A stretch of DNA of 64,000 bases from Anaerococcus senegalensis JC48 (GTDB taxonomy: Bacteria > Bacillota > Clostridia > Tissierellales > Peptoniphilaceae). Below the pieces are notes generated by a model that saw nothing but the letters and a program-made list of their open reading frames with translations, was not told the DNA's origin and searched no databases. The stretch is from positions 62,001 through 126,000 of the forward strand of contig NZ_HE578908.1 of the NCBI RefSeq assembly GCF_000321005.1, in the 5' to 3' direction. Position numbers and translations under genes: made by a program. Shown in pieces: positions 19,699 through 28,555 of this stretch (position 1 is its first letter; every line of letters begins with the position of its first letter).

Positions 19699-20592
19699 TT
19701 AATTAAAATCCAAAAATTTAAATTTTTTTATATTCTCAATATTTGGTATTGAATTTTGAGAGCCATTTTTTGTGCATGCAAGGGCTGATGCTTTTGAGGC
19801 AAGATTTAAGGAAGATTCTATTGAATTCCCATCAAAATATAAACCCACAAAGTAGCCCATAAAGGTATCTCCAGACCTGTTGTATCTATTGCTTTTACCT
19901 TGTATGGTTTTTGATTTATAATTTGATTTTTGTCAAAATAAATTGAACCTTTTGAACCTAGGGTAAGGATTATTTTTATATTTGGATAATTTTATCTAAA
20001 AAATTTTATTATTTCGTATTTGTCTGAAAATTTGCTTATATCTTTTGCTTCTGTTTCATTTAAAATTAAAAAATCTAGCTTACTTAAGTCTATATCAAAT
20101 ATCAGCTCATTTATAGGTGAAGTATTTAAGCATATTTTCATTTTTTATCGTAAGCTTTATCTATTATATATTTTAATGATGAAATTTCATTTTGAAGAAC
20201 TAGACAGTCGCCTTTAGAAAAATTTTCTAATACCTTATCTACAAAATTTTCATCTATATCGTAATTTGCTCCCTTATATAAAACAATAGAATTTTCTCCG
20301 TTTTTATCTATTTGTATTAGGGTATTTCCTGTGTTTTTTTGTGATTTTCCTAAAAATCTTGTGTTTACTTAATTATATTCTAATATTTTATTAATAAATT
20401 CTCCATCTTGTTCATATTTTCCTGCATGGTAAATATTATTGTTTACATTGCTTAGGGCTATTGATTGGTTTAATCCTTTACCACCTGGACTTTGGTTGAA
20501 ATTTATAAAAGAAATTGTCTCGCCTGGCCTTACTATTTGATCAACTTTAAAATTAAATCTATGTTGACCGATCCAAAATTTAATATTTTCAT
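19699..20592 (-). pseudogene. rbsK: Ribokinase gene (pfkB family), decayed
   Basis: Read leftward, pieces of ribokinase appear in order but in different frames. Start (ATG at 20592): MKILNFGSVNIDLI, then one missing T, then KVDQIVRPGETISFINFNQSPGGKG, up to NKILEYN. Near 19870 the catalytic loop VKAIDTTG is followed by a frameshift inside SGDTFMG, and the end reads GSQNSIPNIENIKK up to TAA at 19699. At least three disruptions. It follows the transaldolase gene in the same direction, so it once formed a pentose-use operon. Confidence 0.85.
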
Positions 20593-20605
20593 TCATACCT
20601 CCTAA

Positions 20606-20640
20606 TTAAAAAGTGTTGCAATTTTTTTGTTTTGCAACAC
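20606..20640 (-). terminator. Terminator after the intact transaldolase
   Basis: GTGTTGCAA (leftward 20640-20632) pairs with TTGCAACAC (20621-20613), then TTTTTAA. It separates the transaldolase from the ribokinase remnant. Confidence 0.75.
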
Positions 20641-20647
20641 CGAGTTA

Positions 20648-21295
20648 TTATCTTTTTATAAAATCCTCCCAATCTTTTTTGAAATTTTCTATTCCTTGTG
20701 TGGTTAATGGATGAGTCCACATCTTCTCAAATAAATTTCCTGGAATTGTTGCAATATGGCTTCCTGCAAGTGCTGCTTCTTCTAAATGTTTGTTTGTTCT
20801 AATTGATGCAGCAATAATTTCACTATCAAGACCATAATTATCTAAAACAGTTTTTAAATTATAAATTAATTCTCCACCATCTTCTCCCATATCGTCTATT
20901 CTTCCAACAAATGGAGAAATGTATGTTGCTCCAGCTTTTGCTGCCATAAGACCTTGGCTTACTGAAAAAATTAGTGTACAATTTGTTTTAATACCTTTTT
21001 TTGAAAGTGTGTTAATAGCTTTTAATCCATCTTCTGTCATAGGAATTTTTACTACAATATTTTCTGCCCATTTAGAAATATCTAAAGCTTCTTCTACCAT
21101 AGATTCATAATCATAGGAAGTAACTTCTGCTGAGATTGGGCCATCAACAATAGAAGCTATTTCTGTAACCACTTCCTTAAAATCTTTTCCTTCTTTTTTT
21201 ATTATAGATGGATTTGTTGTAACTCCATCACAAAGTCCTAAATCATTTATTCTTTTGATTTGATCAACGTTTGCAGTATCTAGAAAAAACTTCAT
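20648..21295 (-). CDS. Transaldolase / fructose-6-phosphate aldolase-like (TalC type)
   Basis: 215 residues, the short TalC/FSA form. Conserved: [36 protein letters not shown], Schiff-base lysine in [43 protein letters not shown]. It transfers dihydroxyacetone units in the non-oxidative pentose phosphate path or cleaves fructose-6-phosphate; the sequence alone does not separate the two. A broken close copy lies at 23313-23966. Confidence 0.92.
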   Translation of the reverse strand: MKFFLDTANVDQIKRINDLGLCDGVTTNPSIIKKEGKDFKEVVTEIASIVDGPISAEVTSYDYESMVEEALDISKWAENIVVKIPMTEDGLKAINTLSKKGIKTNCTLIFSVSQGLMAAKAGATYISPFVGRIDDMGEDGGELIYNLKTVLDNYGLDSEIIAASIRTNKHLEEAALAGSHIATIPGNLFEKMWTHPLTTQGIENFKKDWEDFIKR

Positions 21296-21361
21296 TATTT
21301 ACTCCTTTATTTTTCATATTTATAAATATATTATACTTTTAATAAAAAAGTTTTTACGAGT

Positions 21362-21389
21362 TTGAATTTAAAATTTAAAATGATAAAAT
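21362..21389 (+). promoter_or_regulatory. folA promoter
   Basis: -35 TTGAAT (21362-21367), 16-base spacer, -10 TAAAAT (21384-21389), 28 bases before the ATG. Confidence 0.55.
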
Positions 21390-21417
21390 AAATAATAGAA
21401 CTTAAAAAGGAGTGAAT

Positions 21418-21906
21418 ATGAAAATAATTTTAGCAGTAGATAGAGATTTTGGAATTGGTAAAGACAACAAGTTACTTTTTCATTTTAAAAAAGATTTGGC
21501 TCATTTTAAAAAAATAACCTTAAATAATATAGTAATTATGGGAAGAAAAACCTATGACTCAATGCATGGTGCCCTTCCAAATAGAGAAAATATAGTTATA
21601 ACCAGAAATAAAAATTTAAAACTTGATGATGCTTTGGTCTTTAATGATGTAGATAGTCTAGTTAAATATCTTAAGGAAAATAAAAAAAACAAAGATGTTT
21701 TTGTAATTGGAGGAAATCAAATTGTAGACTTACTTTTAGATTATTGCGATGAGGCTATAATCACAAAAATTGATGCAAAAAAAGATTCCGACACCTTCCT
21801 TCACAATTTTGATAAAGATGATGATTTTGAAATCGTTGATGAATCAGAAGAAATAATAGAAGATAATACAAAATATAAATACATCACATATAAAAGAGCA
21901 AAATGA
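21418..21906 (+). CDS. folA: Dihydrofolate reductase
   Basis: 162 residues. MKIILAVDRDFGIGKDNKLLFHFKKDL carries the usual N-terminal strand and loop, although the common W of the LPW motif is replaced (LLFHF). IVIMGRKTYDSM and VFVIGGNQIVDLLL bind NADPH. An in-frame GTG lies 6 bases upstream (21412) but overlaps the RBS AAGGAG, so the ATG at 21418 is the start. It reduces dihydrofolate to tetrahydrofolate. Monocistronic. Confidence 0.9.
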   Translation: MKIILAVDRDFGIGKDNKLLFHFKKDLAHFKKITLNNIVIMGRKTYDSMHGALPNRENIVITRNKNLKLDDALVFNDVDSLVKYLKENKKNKDVFVIGGNQIVDLLLDYCDEAIITKIDAKKDSDTFLHNFDKDDDFEIVDESEEIIEDNTKYKYITYKRAK

Positions 21907-21934
21907 TTGAATAATTATAAATTATGTTTTATTA

Positions 21935-21958
21935 AAAAGACCCATAAAAGGGTCTTTT
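21935..21958. terminator. Bidirectional terminator between folA and pfp
   Basis: AAAGACCC (21936-21943) pairs with GGGTCTTT (21950-21957). Rightward it is followed by TATTTTG; leftward by a T-run. It overlaps the last codon of pfp. Confidence 0.85.
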
Positions 21959-23177
21959 ATTTTGTAAAATCTTCTAATTTAATATAATCAAAAATCCCAT
22001 CATTAAATTCTTGTTCTACTTCTCCTTTTATTAAAGGAAGAGCATAGTCTATAATTTTTTCTTTCAAAATTTCTCTAGAATCTAGCCATTGTTGAGGAAT
22101 TTTCTTCTCTTTATTCGCAATATTTAAAGGTTTTGTAGTTGAATATTTCACCTTATAATCATTAGCATTTTCTCTTTTTAATATAGGAACTATATTGGTT
22201 TTTTCTCTTCCATATTTAATAGCCAAATATCCTAATTGATACGCTTCATCAGAATCTGTTTTTGAAATCAAAAAGCTTGTTCTTTGAACTATATTAAGCT
22301 CAACAGATCTTGTTTTAATTTCTAATTCATTGTGAATATAATCAGAAATTTTTTGTCCAATTCCTGCAATAATTGGGTGGTTAAATCCTTTATCAAAAGA
22401 TTTTTGTTTTTCATTTAGAAGTTTTCCTTCCTTATCCATAAAACCTTCTGACACAGCTATTACCAGGTTGTTGTCCTCTTCAAATTTTTCCTTTATTTCC
22501 ATACTTATATCATCCAAAGATTTTTCATCTTCCGGAAGATATACTAAATTTACAATATCTTTATCAGATTTATAATTAGAAAGATAAGAAGTAGCAGTTA
22601 GCCATCCTGCATTTCTTCCCATTATTTCAACAAAGGTAATTGATTTTATAGGATAAATATCACAATCAAGCCTAATTTGTCTTAAAGCAGAATTTACAAA
22701 TTTTGCAGCAGAAGAAAATCCTGGAGAGTGATCCATTTCACACAAATCATTATCTATAGTTTTGGGACATCCAACAACATTTATCCAATTTATTTCATTT
22801 TTTTCTATGTACTTATTTAATTTCATTACAGTATCCATAGAATCATTACCACCAATATAGACAAAAGTAGAAATTTCATATTTTTTTAAAATATCGAAAA
22901 TTTGTTTATATTGATCAGATGAATAGTCATCATCAAGTTTAAATCTACAAGATCCAAGAATAGAAGATGGCCTTTTTTTAAGCATTTCTTTTGCATTATT
23001 ATTTTTAAATAAATCTTTGTCAACAAATTTTATATCATTATGTAAAAGTCCTTCAATTCCATTTAAAGAAACAAAAATATTATCAAAATCAAAATCAATC
23101 CCAGCTTGGATAGCCCCAGCTAAGGAAGAATTAATAACAGCAGTAGGTCCGCCAGACTGGCCAATAAGACAATTCAT
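21957..23177 (-). CDS. pfp: PPi-dependent (diphosphate) phosphofructokinase
   Basis: 406 residues. N-terminal QSGGPTAVINSSLAG, the GGNDS segment (about residue 104) and above all PKTIDND (about 130), where Lys replaces the Gly of ATP-dependent enzymes, mark PPi specificity. EIMGRNAGWLTA and the later EGFMDKEG site bind fructose-6-phosphate. The reaction is reversible between F6P and F1,6BP and saves ATP. Fits with the CBS-pyrophosphatase at 53320 and polyphosphate enzyme at 15652. Confidence 0.92.
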   Translation of the reverse strand: MNCLIGQSGGPTAVINSSLAGAIQAGIDFDFDNIFVSLNGIEGLLHNDIKFVDKDLFKNNNAKEMLKKRPSSILGSCRFKLDDDYSSDQYKQIFDILKKYEISTFVYIGGNDSMDTVMKLNKYIEKNEINWINVVGCPKTIDNDLCEMDHSPGFSSAAKFVNSALRQIRLDCDIYPIKSITFVEIMGRNAGWLTATSYLSNYKSDKDIVNLVYLPEDEKSLDDISMEIKEKFEEDNNLVIAVSEGFMDKEGKLLNEKQKSFDKGFNHPIIAGIGQKISDYIHNELEIKTRSVELNIVQRTSFLISKTDSDEAYQLGYLAIKYGREKTNIVPILKRENANDYKVKYSTTKPLNIANKEKKIPQQWLDSREILKEKIIDYALPLIKGEVEQEFNDGIFDYIKLEDFTK

Positions 23178-23312
23178 AAAGCCTCCTTATATTTTATTTA
23201 CCTATACTAGTTTACCATTTAATACTTAGATTGTTAAGCAAGGACTAATTTATAAATTTAAAACTAAAATAAGAGATACAGAAAATCTATATCCCTTAGA
23301 AAATATATTTTT

Positions 23313-23966
23313 TTACTTATTTCTTTGTTGGAAGCTATCCCAGTCTTTTTTGAAATCTTTTATTCCCATTGTTATTAGTGGGTGCATCCATAATTTTTCA
23401 AATAAGTTTCCTGGAATTGTTGCTATATGACTTCCTGCTATAGCTGAATCTTCTAGGTGCTTGTTTGTCCTAATTGATGCAGCTATAATCTCACTTTCAA
23501 GACCATAATTATCAAGTACTTTTTTTAATCTTTAATTAATCTTATTCCATTTTCACCCATATCATTTATTCTTCCAATAAAAGGTGAGATATAAGTTGCT
23601 CCAGCCTTGGCTGCCATTAATCCTTGGCTTACTGAAAAAATAAGAGTACAGTTTGTTTTTATTCCTTCTTTAGAAATAGTATTTATTGCCTTTAGTCCAT
23701 CTTCTGTCATTGGAATTTTAACTACACTATTTTCAGCTCATTTCGAAATATCTCTTGCTTTTTTGACCATTTCTTTCATAGTCATAGCTTGTAACTTCTG
23801 CTGATACAGATCCATCTATAAGCTTACAAATTTCTGTAACAACTTCTTTAAAGTCTTTTCCTTCTTTTTTTATAATTGAAGGATTTGTAGTAAACCCATA
23901 ACAAAGACCAAGATTGTTTACTCTTTTAATTTCGTCAATATTGGCTGTATCTAGAAAAAATTTCAT
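23313..23966 (-). pseudogene. Second transaldolase gene, disrupted
   Basis: Full-length copy (about 218 codons) of the transaldolase at 20648-21295, also starting [21 protein letters not shown]. Three lesions: an extra base at about 23775 (after SYDYE), a Trp-to-TGA stop at about 23740 (the intact copy has KWAEN), and a missing T at about 23530 before KKVLDNYGL. The end LFEKLW...[12 protein letters not shown] is intact to TAA at 23313. RBS and start are preserved. Confidence 0.9.
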
Positions 23967-23982
23967 TCTTTTCTCCTTTTAA

Positions 23983-24365
23983 TTAATCTTGTCCATAATA
24001 GGAATTCTCTCCATGTTTTCTTAAATAGTGCTTATCTAATAAATTTTGACTCATGCTTTTATGTTTATTTAAAACTTCTAGATGCCAATTCATAAAAGAA
24101 ACTTCTTCTAGTACTACAGAATGAAATACAGAATCTTCTGCATCTTTTCCAAAAGTAAAAGGTCCATGATTGGCTACTAAGACAACTGGTATTTCATTAG
24201 CTTTTATATTTTTTTCTTTAATCTATTTTTCATATGATTTAAGAATATCAAGTCTTTTCTTTTCGAAAGTAATCTTATCGTATTATTATTTTAAGTATTT
24301 TTTTTCGTCTATTCCTATATATGAATTTAATATTGAGTTGTCTAATAATCAAACTAGCTTGTAAT
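23983..24365 (-). pseudogene. L-ribulose-5-phosphate 4-epimerase gene, decayed (AraD family)
   Basis: The C-terminal third is clear: NEIPVVLVANHGPFTFGKDAEDSV, VVLEEVSFMNWHLEVLN, LLDKHYLRKHGENSYYGQD, stop at 23983. This is the AraD end with its metal-binding His. Further upstream only scraps remain in broken frames (GIDEKKYL near 24310, YDKITFEKK near 24270, SYEK-stop-IKEKN near 24225), implying internal deletions. It precedes the broken transaldolase, so the two formed a pentose operon. Confidence 0.8.
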
Positions 24366-24443
24366 AGTAACAATATCATAGGATTTTTAGAAGTTTTTAA
24401 TTTATTTTGTATTTATTTTTCCATATTTTATGAAATGCATAAA

Positions 24444-24471
24444 AAAAAGATTGACAAAAGTCAATCTTTTT
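24444..24471. terminator. Bidirectional terminator
   Basis: AAAAAGATTGAC, loop AAAA, GTCAATCTTTTT: 12-bp perfect stem. It ends the symporter transcript (leftward). The AT-rich flanks 24366-24560 hold nothing else I can support. Confidence 0.85.
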
Positions 24472-24560
24472 TTACTAAAATTATTTGTTTTAATTAATCT
24501 ATTACACATATTAGAACTTAGTATTAAATTTTAGTTTATATAATTTAATTTAAAATTTTA

Positions 24561-25901
24561 TCATCCAATTCCACCCATAATAGCCCCTGCGATCAATACA
24601 ATTGTTGCAGCTATTACATAGACATATTTTGATAATGGATAATACCAATTACCAATTGGTTTTTCTGATCCTTCATTAACTGCTTCATAAACATGTTCTT
24701 TTGTAAATAACCATAAAAACATTACTGCAGCTAATACTGCTCCAAGCGGGCATAAGTAAATAGATATAAAATCCATCCAACTTGAAACTATTGATTGAAT
24801 CAAAATTGCTACTATGCATCCTAGAATATGGATTATAGCAGTAGCCATACTTCTCTTTAATCCAAAAACTTCTTGTACAGAAGCTACTGATGTTTCATAT
24901 AAATTAATAATAGAACTTATTCCTGCAAATAGTACACTTACAAAAAATACTATTCCTACTATTCTACCTGCAGCCATTCCATTAATTACATGAACTATAT
25001 GAATAAACATTAGCCCAGGACCACCAGTATCTAGTGGGGCATTTGCTGAAGCCATAGCTGGAATTATTACAAAAGCAGCCATTAAAGCTGAAATAGTACA
25101 GAATATGGTAACGTTTTTCGCAGATGAAGGTATACTTTCCTTTTTACTTAAATAAGAACCATAAATTACAGTTCCAGAACCCGCTACTGATAATGAGAAG
25201 AAAGCTTGTCCAAATGCATATATCCATACTTTAGGATTTGTTATTCCTTTTGGATCTATTGTAAATATATACTCATATCCTTTTGAAGCTCCTGGCAAAG
25301 TATAAATGTAGATAGCAAGTCCAAAAAATAATATAAATAGAACTGGCATCATTATCTTATTAACTTTTTCAATTCCATTAGAGATTCCCATTGTCATAAT
25401 AATAAAACTTACAACTATAGCAACTACAATCCATAAATTAGCACCACCTGCTGATGCTGTTACACTAAACATTTCATTTATAACGCTAACATCTTGACCA
25501 AGTTTAGTTAAACTTCCACTTATTGACATAAAGGTATACTTAAATACCCAAGCCATGACACAAGTATAACCCATAGCCATAGCAAGTGAGCCTATAACTG
25601 GAATTAAACCAACTATTTTACCAATCTTTTCATTACCAAATTTAAATTTTGTTGCCTTACCAAAGGCACCAACAGGTCCACTTCCTGATGACCTACCTAA
25701 AGCCATTTCTGTAACAACACCAGTTGAACCTATCAATACTACAAAAATAAAATATGGTATCAAAAATGTCATTCCACCATATTGAGAAACTAGAATTGGA
25801 AATCTCCAAATATTTCCCATTCCAACTGCAGATCCTATACAAGCTAGTATAAAACCCCATTTACTTTGAAATCCATCTCTGTTTGATATTTGATTGTCCA
25901 T
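24561..25901 (-). CDS. Sodium-dependent amino-acid transporter, SNF/NSS family (probably tryptophan)
   Basis: 446 residues, 11-12 membrane segments. The N-terminal signature WGFILACIGSAVGMGNIWRFPILVSQYGG (unwound TM1, Na+ and substrate site) is of the neurotransmitter:sodium symporter family, as in LeuT and TnaT. It follows the tryptophanase gene by 65 bases and therefore most likely imports tryptophan; this substrate is from context. A hairpin between both genes may alter the ratio of expression. Confidence 0.88.
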   Translation of the reverse strand: MDNQISNRDGFQSKWGFILACIGSAVGMGNIWRFPILVSQYGGMTFLIPYFIFVVLIGSTGVVTEMALGRSSGSGPVGAFGKATKFKFGNEKIGKIVGLIPVIGSLAMAMGYTCVMAWVFKYTFMSISGSLTKLGQDVSVINEMFSVTASAGGANLWIVVAIVVSFIIMTMGISNGIEKVNKIMMPVLFILFFGLAIYIYTLPGASKGYEYIFTIDPKGITNPKVWIYAFGQAFFSLSVAGSGTVIYGSYLSKKESIPSSAKNVTIFCTISALMAAFVIIPAMASANAPLDTGGPGLMFIHIVHVINGMAAGRIVGIVFFVSVLFAGISSIINLYETSVASVQEVFGLKRSMATAIIHILGCIVAILIQSIVSSWMDFISIYLCPLGAVLAAVMFLWLFTKEHVYEAVNEGSEKPIGNWYYPLSKYVYVIAATIVLIAGAIMGGIG

Positions 25902-25920
25902 AATAAACCTCTTTATTAGT

Positions 25921-25953
25921 AAATCAACAGGACTTTTTAAATCCTGTTGATTT
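25921..25953 (-). other. Intercistronic hairpin between tnaA and its symporter gene
   Basis: Leftward AATCAACAGGA ... TCCTGTTGATT, 11-bp perfect stem with a 9-base loop, not followed by a clear T-run (TTTACTAATAAAG). It may be a weak attenuator or an mRNA processing/stability site. Confidence 0.55.
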
Positions 25954-25966
25954 ATTAATTTTTAAT

Positions 25967-27610
25967 TTATTTTTCTTCTTCTGATGGTTCATATGGCTCT
26001 AAGAATGCGTGGAAATGACGCATTGGTAGATTATGACCTTTAACAATCTTAATATTTGGAATAGATGCTCTATCTTCATATAAAGCTTTTACAGCTGCAA
26101 TTACATAGTCCATATGTTCTTTGCTTAATTGACTTCTGTTTACTGCAAATCTTACTACGTTAGCAACTTCTTTTTGTTGTTCAGGTGTTTTTAGATCGTA
26201 TTCCATTGAATAGTTTCCAAGTTCAGCTGTTCTTATTCCGTATCTTCTTATAAGTTCAACTGAGAATCCTTGTCCTGCAAATGTTTCTGGAGCTCTTTTA
26301 TTGTCAAAGAACTCATCCATATTTATATAAACTCCGTGTCCACCAGCTGGAAGTACAACACCCTTTACTCCTGCTTTATAGAATCCTTGAGCCAAGTATT
26401 CACATTGTTTTGTACGTGCATCTAAGTATTCAAATTTAGAAGCTTCATAAAGTCCTGCTGCAAGAGCCATAATGTCTCTACCACTCATTCCACCGTAAGA
26501 ATCATTACCGTAGCATGAGATTTGTTTAACTTTAAGTAAAATACCTACGTCAGTTTTAACTGATCCATCTTCATTGAAGTCTGAGAATTTTTTCCAGAAT
26601 AATCCTTTATCTCTAAAAGCTAAAACTCCACCCATATTTGCATGACCATCTTTTTTAAGTGATGCTGTGAATCCATCACAATATGAGAACATTTCTTTAG
26701 CAATTTCATTTATTGATTTATCTTCATAACCTTCTTCATTTACTTTAATGAAATATGCATTTTCTGCCCATCTAGCTGCATCAAACATGTAAGGTATATC
26801 ATATTTATGAGCTATTCTTGAACATTCTCTTAAGTTTGCCATTGATACTGGTTGACCACAAACTGTGTTGTTTGTGATTGTTGTATAGATTAATGGTACG
26901 TTTTCAGCTCCAAGTTTTGTAATTAATTCTTCAAGTTTTTCTGTGTCCATGTTTCCTTTGAATGGATTTTTTTCGTATTTACCACCCTCTGGAACTTCCC
27001 ATAATAACTCTTTATTATAAAGGTTTCTAGGAATTGAACCCATTTGTTTAATGTTTCCTTCAGTTGTATCGAAGTGTCCGTTTGATGGAATTGTATAAGT
27101 TTTTCCTGGTTCACGTTCATTTAAAATATTTCTAACAAGTTCAAATAAAACAGATTCAGCTGCACGTCCTTGTTGAATAATGAAAGTATTTGGTCTTTCC
27201 ATTTGAGCAGATCCACCATTAAATAATCCACCTTCATATTCGCAAAGATAAACTTCATCCATCATTTTTTCAACATCTTCACAATCAGTTCTAACAAGAT
27301 CAATTATTCTTTTTTGATCATTTCCTCTTTCAAAAACATCTCTAAATGTATCTAAAAGAACATAGTATCCCTTATTTCTACCATAAGATTCATCTCCCAA
27401 AAACATTGCAGACCATTGTACGTCTGTCATTGCTGTTGTTCCTGAATCTGAAAGCATGTCAATTGTAAGCATGCCTGCTGGGAATGCAAATTCGTTATAA
27501 TGAGTAGCTTTTAAAGCTCTTTCTCTTTGTTCAACTGTTACATTTGGAACGTTTTTTGTGACATAGGTATAAGAATGTGGTGTAGGTACATCCAATTGGT
27601 ACTTTTTCAT
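25967..27610 (-). CDS. tnaA: Tryptophanase (long form)
   Basis: 547 residues against about 470 in E. coli. PLP enzyme of the beta-eliminating lyase family: DMLSDSGTTAMTD near residue 51, QQGRAAESVL near 146, TITNNTVCGQPVSMAN, DAARWAENAYFI, PLP-lysine in SLKKDGHANMGG, SYGGMSGRDIMALA. The C-terminal MRHFHAF has His where tyrosine phenol-lyases have Phe, favouring tryptophan. An insertion of about 42 residues (about 94-145) distinguishes it from the E. coli enzyme. It makes indole, pyruvate and ammonia from tryptophan. The upstream leader carries three repeats. Confidence 0.85.
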   Translation of the reverse strand: MKKYQLDVPTPHSYTYVTKNVPNVTVEQRERALKATHYNEFAFPAGMLTIDMLSDSGTTAMTDVQWSAMFLGDESYGRNKGYYVLLDTFRDVFERGNDQKRIIDLVRTDCEDVEKMMDEVYLCEYEGGLFNGGSAQMERPNTFIIQQGRAAESVLFELVRNILNEREPGKTYTIPSNGHFDTTEGNIKQMGSIPRNLYNKELLWEVPEGGKYEKNPFKGNMDTEKLEELITKLGAENVPLIYTTITNNTVCGQPVSMANLRECSRIAHKYDIPYMFDAARWAENAYFIKVNEEGYEDKSINEIAKEMFSYCDGFTASLKKDGHANMGGVLAFRDKGLFWKKFSDFNEDGSVKTDVGILLKVKQISCYGNDSYGGMSGRDIMALAAGLYEASKFEYLDARTKQCEYLAQGFYKAGVKGVVLPAGGHGVYINMDEFFDNKRAPETFAGQGFSVELIRRYGIRTAELGNYSMEYDLKTPEQQKEVANVVRFAVNRSQLSKEHMDYVIAAVKALYEDRASIPNIKIVKGHNLPMRHFHAFLEPYEPSEEEK

Positions 27611-27817
27611 AATATTGCCTCCATATAATTAAGTTTAGTTAAAGTGTACAGAGAACCCCGGTTATTAATTTCGAAAAATTAACTAGCGGACAGTATCCAA
27701 ATTGAGAACCCCGGTTATCAAAATAATTGTAGACTAGCGAACGATTAAAAAAATCTCGGTTATCGAAAATAAAAGTTGATGAGCGGTCAGCACTCCGATA
27801 AATTCTAGAATTATCTA
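27611..27817 (-). ncRNA. tnaA leader with three imperfect structured repeats
   Basis: About 205 bases of predicted leader. Each repeat reads, in the tnaA sense, CCGCTAG - variable stretch of about 12-20 bases - ATAACCGGGGTTCTC. Copies lie at 27782-27752 (most divergent, ends AACCGAGATT), 27741-27704 and 27690-27651. In the last copy the variable part is a perfect hairpin TTAATTT-TTCG-AAATTAA. A further hairpin GATAATT-CTAG-AATTTATC opens the leader (27816-27798). No Trp-coding leader peptide and no terminator are visible. I do not recognise it as a named riboswitch. Confidence 0.6.
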
Positions 27818-27823
27818 TGAAAT

Positions 27824-27852
27824 AGTTTACCTTATATTAAAAATTATGTCAA
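27824..27852 (-). promoter_or_regulatory. tnaA promoter
   Basis: -35 TTGACA (27852-27847), 17-base spacer, -10 TAAACT (27829-27824). It places all three repeats inside the transcript. Between it and 27953 there is only AT-rich DNA. Confidence 0.65.
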
Positions 27853-27952
27853 ATTTTAGTCGTTTAAAAATAATCAATTCTTTTATTTAGTTGATAATTA
27901 GTAGTTTTGAATTCTAAATAAAATTTATTTTTTAATGAAATCATATTCACAT

Positions 27953-27982
27953 AAAAACACCCGATAATTATCGAGTGTTTTT
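27953..27982 (-). terminator. Terminator of the comEB-to-HD operon
   Basis: AAAAACACTCGATAATTATCGGGTGTTTTT reads as a stem centred at 27967, with T-run. It overlaps the last codons of the HD-like gene. Confidence 0.8.
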
Positions 27983-28555
27983 ATCTACATAATATTTAAT
28001 TGGATTTTTTAATTTTTCTTCAAAATATTTTTGATATTGATTTAATTTTTTTATTTTTTCTTCTAGATATTTATCTCCTATTTTATCTTTATAGTAATTT
28101 TCTACCCCAACATAATTTTCTAAAATTGACTTATCTAATAATTGAATCAATTTGTCATAATCATTGTATTTATAAATTTTCAGAAGATTTTCTAGTTTTT
28201 TTTCATCCTTTTTTTCTATATTTATTTTTCCATCAAATGAATCAATATCCTTGATTATAAATTTACTTGTAATTGTAATTCTTGCTGGAAAAAAATATGA
28301 TTCATTTCTAAGTATATTGAATCCTGTAATTATTTGGTCTAAGTCCTTTTTATTTTCTTTTTTTCCTATATCTAGAAGTGATCCACAAGCATAAGCTATA
28401 TCTGGGTCTAAATTTAATTCTTTGGCTATTGTTTTTGCAGTTTTCCCTATTAATTTTGACCTTCTAACCCATGGCCCAAGATTTTCGTTGGATTCTATTA
28501 GGTAATAATTGATCTTGTCTTTATTTGGTATATTTCCAAATTTTTCTTTATACAT
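27968..28555 (-). CDS. HD-superfamily-like protein with lost metal motif
   Basis: 195 residues. The stretch RRSKLIGKTAKTIAKELNLDPDIAYACGSLLDIGK follows the HD-domain pattern (H..RV...A..LA..L..D...A..AGLLHDIGK), but the first His is Arg and the HD pair is Leu-Asp, so it probably cannot bind metal. The second half is Lys-rich and helical. A longer frame starts at 28600, but the ATG at 28555 has AGGAG at the right distance and overlaps the thioesterase stop by 8 bases. Function unknown; last gene of the operon. Confidence 0.65.
   Translation of the reverse strand: MYKEKFGNIPNKDKINYYLIESNENLGPWVRRSKLIGKTAKTIAKELNLDPDIAYACGSLLDIGKKENKKDLDQIITGFNILRNESYFFPARITITSKFIIKDIDSFDGKINIEKKDEKKLENLLKIYKYNDYDKLIQLLDKSILENYVGVENYYKDKIGDKYLEEKIKKLNQYQKYFEEKLKNPIKYYVDKNTR

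Noticed and set aside
26923-27120. Second-frame open reading stretch inside tnaA
   Set aside because: Same-strand shadow of a clear coding region, no RBS.
27651-27790. CTAG-containing repeats as TrpR-type operators
   Set aside because: TTAACTAG resembles half of the E. coli trp operator, but the sites are direct repeats inside the transcript, not palindromes at the promoter, and no trpR gene is in view.
27733-27792. GTG-started 19-codon frame in the tnaA leader as TnaC-like peptide
   Set aside because: No Trp codon, and GGAG abuts the GTG without spacing.
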